A stretch of DNA of 64,000 nt from Panicum virgatum (lineage: Eukaryota; Streptophyta; Magnoliopsida; Poales; Poaceae), in NCBI RefSeq assembly GCF_016808335.1, contig NC_053150.1:48664119-48728118 (forward strand), given 5' to 3'. The stretch's first letter is position 1. Each line of letters opens with the position of its first letter. Both the position numbers and the translations under genes were made by a program. Under the pieces are notes generated by a model, which did not search any database, was not told the origin of the DNA, and worked only from the letters and a program-made list of their open reading frames with translations. Positions 46,934 to 57,711 of the stretch are shown here, piece by piece.

Positions 46934-47396
46934 CACTGCACTAAATCCTATTCATAACGAAGCTTAGTTATTAAATATAGATTAATTATAAAACTAATTA
47001 CATGGATGGAAGAAAAATCGCGAGACGAATCTATTAATCCATCATTAGAGGTTGTTTATCGTAGCACGACATTGTCTAATCATTCCATAATTAGGTTCAT
47101 TTGATTCGTCTCGTGATTTTCACCTGGAGGTTATGGAATAGGTTTTGTCAGTTATCCACATTTAATACTTTTAGTTAGTAGTTAAATGTTCGAAGTACTG
47201 TAGCGTGCTACAATTTTTGGGAACTAAACGGAGCCTTACTGCACTAAATCCTATTCATAAAGGAAGCATGGCAATTGTGCATATTTTGAGAAATCACCTC
47301 ATATTTGCGGAGAATTCACCTCACATTTTCAGAATTCTTGTCCCTTATGGCAGGACTTTGGTTAACAATTACTGCACTAAATCCTATTCATAAGGA
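46934..47396. repeat. three copies of a ~28-bp phrase around a MITE
   Basis: ACTGCACTAAATCCTATTC plus ATAA and GAAGC occurs at about 46935, 47238 and 47370. A PIF-like MITE occupies the space between copies 1 and 2; about 100 bp of GAATTC-rich sequence lies between copies 2 and 3. Confidence 0.75.
46965..47241. mobile_element. PIF/Harbinger-like MITE
   Basis: GCGAGACGAATCTATTAAT and TTTGATTCGTCTCGTGAT form the central inverted pair; right end GGGAACTAAACGGAGCC. The left terminus is decayed. Confidence 0.55.
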
Positions 47397-47449
47397 AGCA
47401 TATTTTTGAATGCGGATAAATCAATTCTGCATCACAAAACTAATCAATA

Positions 47450-47596
47450 CTCTCTCCGTTTCAAATTATTAGTCGTTTTGATTTTTTTAGATTCATATAA
47501 TTTGCTATACACCTAGACATAGTATATGAATAAATACGTAATAAAATCTATGAATATGGAAAAGCTAAAACAACTAATAATTTAGAATAGAGAGAG
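47450..47596. mobile_element. Stowaway-type MITE, 147 bp
   Basis: Left CTCTCTCCGTTTCAAATTATT and right AATAATTTAGAATAGAGAGAG are inverted, with TA on both sides (47448-47449 and 47597-47598). Lies about 550 bp upstream of the AIR12-type TATA box. Confidence 0.8.
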
Positions 47597-48150
47597 TAAT
47601 AGAGTAATTGTTGATCAAATGGTTTTCTTAACAAAACAAATGTCTTATAATTTCTGAAAGACAGCTCCGATCCTTTATTGTCAAAAGTAGAATAATGTTC
47701 CAACTTCCAATCCACATCACAAAATTGAAAATTCGTAAAATGTGTGCCCATTTCATATATATCTACTCGATCATGTTTTGATATCACTACTGGCAAGCTT
47801 CTTTTTTCTAAAAAAATAACACTACTGGTAATCTTGTGTGTACTAGTTGACTCATAATCTTAATACAGTGATACGCACTCTTGCAGGTAAAAAGAAGGGC
47901 TTGTTTGGAAGGGGCGAATCTCGCAAATCAAATCGATTCTTGAAACGGTCAAAAAGGGACCAACAAGTGATTCATACTACTTTCAGGCCAAACCCATATC
48001 CTAGTTTCGTCAGCACAGTTCCAAATTCTAACCCGTGGCTACCACACGCAACAAAAGCATCAGCATTTTTTAGCCTGAAAATGAAACGCTCCAAATGCTG
48101 AAACCCCCCTGATCACATTTATAATTACTAATCAAGCCCACTCCTGCCTT

Positions 48151-48157
48151 TATAAAT
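48151..48157 (+). promoter_or_regulatory. TATA box of the AIR12-type gene
   Basis: TATAAAT 113 bases before the ATG at 48264, in a C-rich core promoter (CCTTTATAAATCCTCCC). Confidence 0.65.
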
Positions 48158-48263
48158 CCTCCCCCAGCCGGCCAGCCCACACTCCCACACGGCTCCACTC
48201 CGCTCCAAGAACACAGCAAGGCCAACCCGCGCCCCGAGGCAGGGAGCGCCGACCCAACCCCAC

Positions 48264-49058
48264 ATGGCCGCCGCCGCCGCCGCAATGCCGCTGCTGCTCC
48301 TGGCCCTCTTGCTGGCGTCGCCGGCGGCCACGCGGCTGGCCTCCGCCGCCTGCGCGAGCGAGAAGTTCCCGGCGGGGCGGACGTACGCCACCTGCGAGGA
48401 CCTCCCCAAGCTCGGCGCGTCGCTGCACTGGACCTACGACGCGTCCAAGTCGTCGCTGTCCGTGGCGTTCGTGGCGGCGCCCGCCGCGCCCGGCGGGTGG
48501 GTGGCGTGGGGGCTCAACCCGTCCGGCGAGGGCATGGCCGGCGCGCAGGCGCTGGTGGCGCTCAAGGGGTCCGGGTCCGCGGCGTCCACGGTGAAGACGT
48601 ACAACATCTCCGGGTACGCGCTGGGCGCCCCGTCCCCGCTCGAGTTCCCGGCCACCGAGCTCGCCGCGGACGCCGGCGGCAGCGGCGGCAAGATCCGGGT
48701 GTACGGCAAGCTGCAGCTGCGCAAGGGGATGAAGGCCGTGAACCAGGTGTGGCAGGTCGGGTCCTCCGCCACCGGCGGCGCCCCCGACAAGCACGCCTTC
48801 GGGGCCGACAACCTCTCCGCGAAGAGCAAGCTCGTCCTCGCCGGCAGCAAGGCCGCCGCGGGCGCCCCCGCCGCCTCGCCCGCCGCGGCGCCCGAGGCCG
48901 GCGGCCCGGCCGCGTCCGGCAGCGACAGCGGCGCGGCGTCGTCCATGGCGCCGTCCGCCGGGAACGGCAAGACCCCGAACGCCGCTGTGTCCACGGCCGC
49001 CGTATCCGCTCCGGCGCTCCTCGCGCTGGCGCTGGTGGGGCTCTTGGCGGCGGTATGA
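48264..49058 (+). CDS. AIR12-like: AIR12-type DOMON protein, probably GPI-anchored, 264 aa, single exon
   Basis: AIR12 (auxin-induced in root cultures 12) is an apoplast-facing, ascorbate-reducible cytochrome b attached to the plasma membrane by a GPI anchor. Here residues 1-29 form a signal peptide. The DOMON domain spans about 32-190 ([49 protein letters not shown]). Met91 and His177 sit at the positions of the axial heme ligands. An Ala/Pro/Ser/Gly-rich spacer covers about 195-235, and a hydrophobic tail at about 243-264 ends in LLAAV, as expected for GPI attachment; there is no b561 core. Length is close to Arabidopsis AIR12. The first ATG after the TATA box is used; a second in-frame ATG seven codons later would shorten the signal peptide. 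Paralogue of the DOMON/b561 gene at 25.6-28.1 kb. Confidence 0.93.
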   Translation: MAAAAAAMPLLLLALLLASPAATRLASAACASEKFPAGRTYATCEDLPKLGASLHWTYDASKSSLSVAFVAAPAAPGGWVAWGLNPSGEGMAGAQALVALKGSGSAASTVKTYNISGYALGAPSPLEFPATELAADAGGSGGKIRVYGKLQLRKGMKAVNQVWQVGSSATGGAPDKHAFGADNLSAKSKLVLAGSKAAAGAPAASPAAAPEAGGPAASGSDSGAASSMAPSAGNGKTPNAAVSTAAVSAPALLALALVGLLAAV

Positions 49059-49192
49059 TGATGGCGGTAGCTGGAACGCCGGCTGGTGGTCGCTGCCTGC
49101 CATCATTCCCCAGCGAAGGCGGCGGCTTGCCGGCGGGAGAGGAAATGCTGCGCTATTTTTGTTGGGTTGTTTTTCTTTCTTTTTGGCCGTGC

Positions 49193-49198
49193 AATAAA
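49193..49198 (+). promoter_or_regulatory. polyadenylation signal of the AIR12-type gene
   Basis: AATAAA 135 bases after the stop codon, preceded by T-rich sequence. Confidence 0.55.
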
Positions 49199-49350
49199 AA
49201 TGGTTGCTGTACTTGTGTTGTTGAGGTGTTGTTAAGTAGCATAGCGATTTTACTGTAGTGGAGACATGCCATTCATCCGGTCACATGGCCGTAGTTCTTG
49301 CCACTGCGCTCTGTGTCTCTGAATCTCTCTCTCTGGTGGTACGATGCCTT

Positions 49351-49685
49351 TGTGTTTATTTTAGTTTGTATTTTACATTTTTGTAAAAGAATTTTTAATA
49401 TTTGAAATATTAAACGTAGACTAATTATAAAATTAATTACAGATCTCGTTTGTAAGCTACGAGACGAATATAATAAGTCTAATTAGATGATCATTAGAGC
49501 ATGTTTACTGGAGTATTACTGTAGTAATTTAGTGTCTAATCATGTTTTAATTAAACTCATTAGATTCGTTTCACGATTTACAGTCTATTTTTATAATACG
49601 ATTTATTTTTTGACTACATTTAGTACACCATGCAAGTAATTTTCAAAAATTTTACGTTTTGCGTTTACAGGATTTAAACACGGTC
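49351..49685. mobile_element. PIF/Harbinger-like MITE, left arm of an inverted pair
   Basis: Begins TGTGTTTATTTTAG, ends GGATTTAAACACGGTC; the centre has CTACGAGACGAATATAATAAG. Nearly the whole element is the reverse complement of 50030-50375. Confidence 0.65.
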
Positions 49686-50029
49686 TAATCTTGTTTTGGT
49701 TTTTCTGTAAAAAAAATCGCCTTGCCTGAACTTAACCATAGGGAGAAGAGTGCGTTTCCGGCGATCTCAGGACAGCGGCTTTGCCTCTGATTTGATCAAA
49801 GGAGGAAGCTTCGCAGCAAAATCAAGGATCCTTGAGCTGGCGGCGCGAGCACTACACCGGTCACCGGTGGTTCAGGAGAACGATAGATCTTGACATCTTG
49901 TGCAGCGCAACCGCAAGGGTAAATGCATCAACCGAATCGATCAGTTGGGTCAGCTCTTTTTGTTGGAGTGATCGATCACTCTGCTCCCGCCCCGTTTTCC
50001 CGCGAGATGATTGCCTGCTCTGCTGACTG

Positions 50030-50375
50030 GGCCGTGTTTGTGTTTAGATGCCATAAAGTTAAAACGTAAAATTTTTATAAATCGCTTGCATGGTGTACTA
50101 AATATAGTCGAAAAATAAATTGTATTATAAAAATGGACTGTAAATCGCGAGACGAATCTAATGAGCCTAATTAGAATTAGACACTAAATTGCTACAATAA
50201 TACTATAATAAACATATTCTAATAATGGATTAATTAAGCTCATTAGATTCGTCTCGTAGTTTACAGATGAGATCTGTAATTAATTTTATGATTAGTCTAC
50301 ATTTAATACTTCAAATATTAAAGATTCTCTGACAAAAATACAAAAACGCAAAATGCAAAATAATCTAAACACACC
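50030..50375. mobile_element. PIF/Harbinger-like MITE, right arm of an inverted pair
   Basis: Begins GGCCGTGTTTGTGTTTAG, ends TAATCTAAACACACC; carries GCGAGACGAATCTAATGAG. Reverse-complement partner of 49351-49685, about 345 bp away. Confidence 0.65.
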
Positions 50376-50388
50376 TTTGATGAGCTCC

Positions 50389-50420
50389 CAGCTCAGCTCA
50401 GCTCAGCTCTGCTCTGCTCA
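50389..50420. repeat. GCTCA/GCTCT pentanucleotide microsatellite
   Basis: AGCTCAGCTCAGCTCAGCTC then TGCTCTGCTC: six to seven five-base units. Confidence 0.8.
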
Positions 50421-50485
50421 TCATTCCCTGATAATAAAGACCGTGTATGATGCGAAGAACAACGCACTACGCCACAGCATGCATA

Positions 50486-52894
50486 GGGCGTGATTAGTTA
50501 CTTGGCTTAGCTTCCTGGCTAGGAAATAGCCATGGCCAGACTTAGTATGGCTGCACTACTGCATGATCATGGTGTTTGGTTGTTGTGCTAATCTTAGACT
50601 GACTTGCCCGGACCCGGGTGAGACAGTACTGTGTTTGGTTGTGTCACCTTACTGTATGGGCTCATCTCGTTTTGCATGTGATGAGTTTACCTCACGCTTT
50701 CTTACCACACCAATCTTTATTCTTCTCCACAAAATAACAGCTATGCAAACCATCCATCTGCAATAATTTTCAAAAGCAATAGCAACAAATTATTCTTCTC
50801 TTCTGTCTCCTTCATTTTGGTCAAAATCAGAGCGTTGTTGGACCAAATTCCCATCCTCGCTAATTGATTCTTGCTCTCCAAAACCAATGGCAGAGCATAC
50901 CTGCCGCGTGCTTCTTCCTAACACAAGCGATTGACTAGCTATTAATCTCCATTCCTCTTGCTACTTGCTAGCCGCTGCAGCTTGGATTTGCGCTAGAGCC
51001 GGAGGCAATGGTCTAGTCTGCTGCAGGCGGGCGTCAACGAGAGAAAGCAAGGGAGGGGGCAAGCGACGGAGGAAGCTCGACGCACCGCAACCTGGAGGAG
51101 GAGCTCGGCCTCCTCCGTGTCCATGGCAAGCTAGCAAGCAGAGCAGCTACTAGTGCTGCATCCTGTAACAGCCCACGGGAGAGTGGGCCGGGCCAAATTC
51201 GGAGCTACTGTAGCGGCGCGAATTTAGTCCCACACTGGATGTGGAGTTGAGTCCAGACCAACTTAAATACCAGACCCAGGGTAGTTGAATAACTCCGGTT
51301 GTAATTTTTTGCGCGAAGCGAGAACGAAAGCGCAAGAGAGTTATTTAGCAGGTGTGGTTTACTCAACGTGCAGAATAGATCTTAACCGTTACTCCGAGTC
51401 GGGTGGTTACACATCCCATCTCTTCTCTCTTTCCTTTTGCTTCACTTTCAGCCTCTCCAAACGGCAGCAAACAGCTGCAGCACGCAACTATCTCCCTCTC
51501 CTGAATTTCCTTCAATCCAATTAGCTTGAGCTCCTCCATCAAATCCCTCGCTGCTGATCCTCTCTCAGTCCAGCGATTCTCCCACTCGATGTCTCGTCGA
51601 TTTGAGGCGGAGGAGCAGGGCCGGCTGCTCCATGCCATCCACGGCCAGGGCCTCCGCCGTGCGGGCATGGGCGCCAGCAGCGGCACCTTCACTCGGTGGC
51701 GAGCACAACGCTAGGTGCCCGGCGTGGTAGGGGTATGCGGACTGGGAGCCGGAGGTGACCGCACCGCACCGCTTTGGCCAACATGAACTAGCGCAAGCCT
51801 GGCTTACCTAGCACGGCCGATATTTGCGTTCTAGCTAAGCCAGGATATCTCCTCTCTTTTGCATTAGCTAAGCCCGGCCAGAAACATATTCGGACAACCA
51901 AACATGCAAAAGTTGCATTACATAAGACTGAGTTCAACAACATATGCAAATGCATATATGCCTCTGTCCCGAGACTGTGCCTCACCGAACACACCTCCAA
52001 CAGCACACGCAAAGGGCGACGCATTTTGCTTCGTGAGGAGAGAGGAGAGCCAAAAATGAATCGCCTCTCTCCTATGCATTTGAGGCGGCGGTGGGCGAGC
52101 GTGCGGGCCCGTGCGAGAAGCGGGCGCGGACAGTGGGCGAGCGCGCGCGGCGCGGCGACGAGCGCTGGCCGCGGCGGCGGGCGAGCTCGGGGAGGGGGGG
52201 AGGGGGGCGCAGCGGGCAGCGGGCACGACGGCGACCCTGCTTACCTCCGCGAGCGCGGCCCCCTGCTCACCTCCGGCCCCTCCTCGCCGTGGAGATATGG
52301 AGGGACGAAGGGCTGCCGGGCTCTGCTCATTCCGCTCGCCACGATCACGTGGGCGGAGCTCGGCCAACGCCCTGCCGTGGTGGCGCGGAGCCTCGACCGC
52401 ACCGCGGCGGCGCAGTGGATACGGGAGGGAGGGGAGCCGCGGGACGGGAGGGCCGCTGCGAAGGGGAGGTGGCCCGGAGCTCGTGCGGGCGGGGACGGGA
52501 GGGCGCTGCGGAGGGAGGTGGTCGGAGCTCGTGCGGGGTGGAGGAGATGCGGCCACCGGCGGGGTGGAGGGGCCAGCACCAGCGGGCGGCGGCCGCCGGC
52601 GGGCGAGGAGGTGCGTAGCGGGCCTCCCTTTCCTCCTACGACGGCGGCGGGCCTCCCTTTCCTCCGGCGGAGGGGGCGAGGCGCACCGTCGAACCGTTGG
52701 CGCGGACGGTCCGCCACCAGAGGGCCAAGACCGCCGGGGCCTTCTGCGTCAGCTGTTGGAGACGGTAAAAAATGCGTTGGGAACGCATCCGCTCTAGACG
52801 ATGCAAACGAACGGATGCATGTCCCATTTTGTATATGGTTGTTGAAGTCAGCCTAAGCCTGGCTAGGAGCTAAGCCACCCAACCAATCACACGC
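50486..52894. mobile_element. 2.4-kb terminal-inverted-repeat element (PIF/Harbinger-like ends)
   Basis: Left end GGGCGTGATTAGTT, right end complement GCGTGTGATTGGTT (11 of 14 identical), both followed inward by GGCTTAGC and a CTGGCTAGG/CCTAGCCAGG match. ATA stands on both sides (50483-50485 and 52895-52897). The interior includes a solo LTR (51164-51411), a GC-rich block at about 52050-52760 with composition-driven ORFs, and an inner segment at 51790-51900 repeating TAGCTAAGCC motifs. No transposase seen. The outer boundary call rests on the TIR and a three-base duplication only. Confidence 0.55.
51164..51411. mobile_element. solo LTR, 248 bp, with 5-bp target duplication
   Basis: Begins TGTAACAGCCC and ends GGGTGGTTACA, so the termini are TGTAAC...GTTACA. 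CATCC occurs directly on both sides (51159-51163 and 51412-51416). It contains TTTAGTCCCACACTGGATG and an AACTTAAATACC promoter-like stretch. Size fits a TRIM or small copia-type LTR; no primer binding site or second LTR is present. Confidence 0.87.
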
Positions 52895-52897
52895 ATA

Positions 52898-54610
52898 GTA
52901 GCATGCGGCACGCCGGCAAACCATCTGTTATCCAAACCAAATCATGGAAGAAAGCAAGAAGCAAAGCGGCAGAAAAACAAGTGGTCTTGATTACAGGCAA
53001 CGCCAATCGCAGGGTGACCCGGGGAAAAAGGCGGCAGCCAGCTAGTCGGAATTTGGGAAAGGGTGGGGGTGGCGACTGGCGAGGATGCCGGCAGGGCTCC
53101 GCGCGGTAGGTGGCGGTCGACCGAGCTCTTTTCTGCTGGAGGTAAGGATGGTTCTAGACATCCGAATTCTTAGAACAAATTTAATATTTTAAAATAAATA
53201 TATTTAAAATTTTATGTTAATTTTTTTATATTATCAAGTATATTATTACACATAAGAATAAAATTTTATATAGATTTTTATGTATTATTTGCTCCCTACA
53301 ATTAAAAATGTGAAAAAAAATTCGAATCCGTATCCGATCCATATTCAAATTTTTATATCTATTATTTGAGAATATATATGATAAATTTGAGGTTTAGTTT
53401 TTATGAATCTTTATAAGATCAATGTTAAATATAAGGCTATGAATTTACATAGTAAATTCTATATTTTATTTGTCCATAATCGAAGAAAAGTGACAAAAAA
53501 ACTAACATTCAAATAAACATCAAAATCCATCCTGAGCTGGAGGGAGCTGGAGCTGGAGCCCGTGCCCTGCCCCAGATGGGCCACGACTCACGAGCAGAGC
53601 CTGCCTGCGGAGCAGCAGCAACCGGCAATCCATGGTGCGGGCGCTCCTAGCTACAGCTAGCTTGGCAGACCGAACCCCGGTGCCGCAGGGCACACGGCTG
53701 GCACAGTTGCCGGAGGCGAAATGTCTCTGCGACCGCGCCGACCGGCCGGTCCCCGCCGCCGCGGCGGAAATCGCCGTGCTCGTTCCGTCGTTCGACGAAC
53801 AAGCTGTCCCAGGACAATACTGCGCCTGTGCTATGCGTGCAGCGTAGGTATGGGTGCACAACTGCTACACATGCATGCCGCCGCCGCGCGTGTCGGCGCC
53901 GTCGTGGGTCTTCGTCTGTGTCTCACTGTCCGGACGCCGCGCGGCGACGTGCGCGCCAGCCTCGCACCTGCAGCCTCGCAAGAGCCTTGATCTGGCCGGT
54001 GCGGCGGTTTCGACAAGGTGGCATTCATGGCCGACGGCAATCCGGATACAGGACGCGCGCTACTGGGACCTGAGAGGGACCCAGGACGAAGATGGTATGA
54101 ACACATCTTGCCATTTGAGACGTTGGACCAGAGTTATCTTGAACAGTTCAGAAACGTGGGTGAGAGTCACCCAAGGAGAAAGAAAATAAAATCAAAGCTA
54201 AGAGAATTAAAAAAAATTGGATTTCATCTACGTGCAATATTGGGAAGGAATATTTGTTTTCAAATTAACAGACTGGGAAGGAATATAAAAATACAAACAA
54301 AAGAAGAAAGAAAGAGAAAAAAAAAGCAAAAGGAGAAAACAAACAAACCTGGTTGCATGATTGCATCTACCCGGACTGGGCCGCTAGCGGGCTGCTCCTA
54401 CACCCCCAGGCTGCACAGAACAGACAGGCGCAACATGCAGATTTCGTGACGGGCTACAAATGGGCCTCTAGAAGGCCGTGACTACCCCAGGCTACGAACG
54501 CGACGGCTCGCCGCGGGCCAGTCGCGGCGGGAAAAAGGCCAGCACCCCCATTTCGTGCGGATCCAGCCCAATTCCGCATCGTGCAAAACCGAAGGGGAGC
54601 TCAATTATTT
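52898..54610. other. intergenic, no gene recognised
   Basis: 53150-53520 is very AT-rich and may be a decayed element. 53530-54100 is GC-rich with short ORFs on both strands and no domain. 54180-54350 is an A-rich purine tract. Confidence 0.35.
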
Positions 54611-54621
54611 AAAGCAGATCC

Positions 54622-54786
54622 AGCCCAGTAACTCAGAAAACCAAGATAGCAAAGTTGGGCCGTGACGTTTTTCACCAAACCGTGGCCCAACAGCATCCGA
54701 GCCCATCCAACCCGATCTCACCGTCCGCCTGCAGCTGCCCGAATCCCAGCCGTCCATCCGACCACTCTGGCCGCGCTAGGGTTTTA
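54622..54786 (+). promoter_or_regulatory. RPL32 promoter: site II elements and a telo box
   Basis: Site II (TGGGCY) motifs on either strand at 54622-54627, 54656-54661, 54684-54689 and 54700-54705, followed by a telo box (CTAGGGTTTTA, complement of AAACCCTA) at 54776-54786 just before the GTATAAGAG sequence. This arrangement is characteristic of plant ribosomal protein genes (TCP binding and growth-linked expression). Confidence 0.7.
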
Positions 54787-55015
54787 GCCCGTATAAGAGC
54801 GCCCTCGCCGCCTCCCCAACCCCGCCTCCGCCGCCTCGCGCTTCGCCCCCCCTCTCACTTGCTTCCCCACCCGGCGGCGCTCCCCGACGCGAAGGTGCGC
54901 CGCCTCGCCGGCGGAAAATCCCCCCTGGTTTTCCTGTTCCTTTGCTCGTTGGTCTCGCCTCACGCTACCATGTTTGTTTGATGCTTGCTTGTCGGTGGTC
55001 GATGGTGGAGCAGAG

Positions 55016-57711
55016 ATGGCGGTGCCGCTGCTGACGAAGAAGATCGTGAAGAAGCGGGTCAAGCAGTTCAAGAGGCCCCACCTCGACCGCTACAAGTGCC
55101 TCAAGGTGCGAAGCGTTTAGCCTCTTCTCGTTGATCTCTGAAATGGAACCTCTAGCCTGTGCTGTGTTCTTGGCGGCCGGATCTGTATGCCTGGTCGGGT
55201 TGCCTCCGCAGCAGATTACCGGTTCGTTTAGCATCTGATGGATGGATGTGTTCCTTATCCCATAGATGTGTTGCCGTGTGAATACATGCGCTTGTTTGAT
55301 TCTGCCTAGATCCACCTCAGTGATATTTAAGTAGCCCAGATTAAGCGGTGATACTTTTTTTTCTAGATTCCTAGTGAGGTTTAGAAATCAGTGGTATTGT
55401 GCTCATAACAGAAGCATTGAACGGGCTGAAAGTTTGAAGCTGGGCTGAAAGTTTGAAGCTGCCACGCATGTTCTGTTTGTTTGGTTGACGAAGTGTATAT
55501 GCCACGCATTGGATTTTCCCATTTGCGATAAATTTACCCATTGGTTTTATACTGTGCGCAAGAAAATAGTATTACTTCCGTTTTGGGGTAGACATAGATA
55601 CGATTTTTTTCCCCTCTGGATACTTACTGCTGAGAAGCCATTGTTTCCTGGTAATTTCGAGCCTTTTATTGCTGCTGTGCTAATTGACTTGTACAGTGTA
55701 TCAGAATGGTTATATTTTGAAGGAAAAAGTCTTTTCTGTCTCCCTCAACTTTGGACCGAATCTGTTTTTCCTCCCTAGACTACAAAACCGGTTATTTAGA
55801 CTCCTCGAACTTCCGAAACCGTTCGTGTGACCTCCTTTGAGCGGTTTCAAGGTGACGCGGCAGCGGTTTTCTCTTTTTCTTTTATATTTATTTTGATTGA
55901 ATCTTTGAAAAATCATATTAAATCACAAAAAAAATCATAAAATAGAAAATTCAATTTTGTTAGACTCCACATGAGTAGATCTATGTAGTGAACATATTAT
56001 ATGGTATACTTTAGTATAAATTTTTTGCTGTAGTTTTATATGTATACTTTTCTGTAATTAATTTATAGATACAGTTTCTGTTGTCTAATTATGGTAAAAT
56101 TTTTATGGTGGGCTAATCATTATATGGTGGAGCTGTAGTAAAAATGTTATAATTATGGGATCATGTATGACTGAGATATAAATTTATCTATATAAACTTA
56201 GATAAATTTAGACGAATCTATAGATAAACTTAGATAAATCTATATCTCGGTCATACATGATCCTATAATCATAAAATTTTTACTACAGCTCCACCATATA
56301 ATGATTAGCCCACCATAAAAATTTCACCATAATTAGACAACGGAAACTGTATCTATAAATTAATTACAGAAAAGTATATATATAAAATTACAGCAAAAAA
56401 TTTATACTAAAGTATACTATATAATATGGTCACGGCATAGATCTACTCACGTGGAGTCCAACAAAATTGGATTTTCTATTTTATGATTTTTTTTATAATT
56501 TAATATGATTTTTCAAAGATTCAATCAAAATAAATATAAAAGAAAAAGAGAAAACCGCTGCCACGTCACCCTGAAACCGCTCAAAGGAGGTCGCGCGAAC
56601 GGTTTCGGAAGTTCGAGGAGTCTAAATAACCGGGGTCTAGGGAGGAAAAACAAATTCGGTCCAAAGTTGAGGGAGGCGGAAAGGACTTTTTCCTATTTTG
56701 AATGCATCATTACTCATTAGGTACAGCTTTCTGTGAATCTGAATTACTATAGCTTACTGTTTTCATTGAGGTCTCTCTAGAGATTACCACATTGATCTTT
56801 TATTGAATACAAGAGTACTGTTGTCATGTTGGAGATGGAAAATAGCTTTAATTGGTAATGGATAAACAATTTTTTCTGTAGCTCATTTCTTATTTTGCAT
56901 TTTAAATCTAATGGAAATAGTGGTTTGATGGGCTTCCAAGTTCTAACCTATTTAGATCCTTGGCAATTTTGATCATTGCGTGGACCTGAGTATATTGACC
57001 TTCCTGACTCCAGCTCAAATGATACTTTATGCTATTTAAAGATAATTATTATTGCCCTTTTGAAGTTGGGTTTATTAATGTCTGATCGGCTGTATTATGT
57101 GCTTGTTATACTCTACCCAAGAGTTTGGTAATTGGTGTAACTGCATCTGAAATTTACATGCAGATATCTTGAGTGCAATTTATTTACCCCCATGTTGTTG
57201 CATTTATCATTCCCTGTTAATCTTACTTTATTCTACATAGCATGTTTTCAAGGACTAATATCCCTTCATTGTTTTTTGTGCAGCCAAGCTGGCGCAGGCC
57301 CAAGGGTATTGACTCCCGTGTCAGGAGGAAGTTCAAGGGATGCACCTTGATGCCTAACATTGGGTACGGCTCTGACAAGTCAACCAGGCACTACCTTCCC
57401 AACAAGTTCAAGAAGTTTCTGGTGCACAATGTCTCTGAGCTGGAGTTGCTCATGATGCACAACAGGTATGAGTTTACCAATGAGGAGTGTTGTGTTTTCA
57501 TTGCGACTTATTTGCCTGTATAATTATTCCTGTGCTGTTTGCACCTCCATTTACTAACTCAATGCCCTTTTTCTCACACAGGACATACTGTGCGGAGATC
57601 GCCCACAACGTCTCAACAAAGAAGCGCAAGGATATTGTTGAGCGTGCTGCTCAGCTCGACATTGTTGTCACCAACAAGCTCGCCAGGCTCCGCAGCCAGG
57701 AGGATGAGTAG
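55016..57711 (+). CDS. RPL32: 60S ribosomal protein eL32 (RPL32), 133 aa, three coding exons
   Basis: Exons 55016-55105, 57284-57465 and 57582-57711 give a 133-residue protein, the usual plant length. It starts [18 protein letters not shown], continues with [18 protein letters not shown], then [22 protein letters not shown] sequence (here [11 protein letters not shown]), and ends [10 protein letters not shown]. The protein belongs to the large cytosolic ribosomal subunit and binds 28S rRNA. Conserved basic residues and both intron positions are normal. CAG|AG directly before the ATG points to a leader intron starting near 54894 (GAAG|GTGCG). Intron 1 is unusually long, 2178 bp, because it carries a 972-bp palindromic MULE-type MITE. 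The reading frame shows no damage. Site II and telo-box motifs precede it. Confidence 0.97.
55722..56693. mobile_element. 972-bp palindromic MULE-type MITE in RPL32 intron 1, with 9-bp target duplication
   Basis: Left end GGAAAAAGTC and right end GACTTTTTCC are inverted, and the two ~480-bp arms match almost base for base up to a short centre at about 56195-56225. TATTTTGAA flanks both ends (55713-55721 and 56694-56702); nine bases is the Mutator/MULE signature. Both arms encode the same short ORF in opposite directions, a trivial result of the palindrome. No transposase. Confidence 0.9.

Noticed and set aside
48150..49258. Antisense 318-aa and frame-shifted 253-aa ORFs over AIR12
   Set aside because: Shadows of the AIR12 coding frame, with composition-driven repeats of Gly/Arg.
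52026..52856. ORFs up to 276 codons in the 2.4-kb TIR element
   Set aside because: Composition-driven and open on both strands; possible captured DNA but not a supportable gene.
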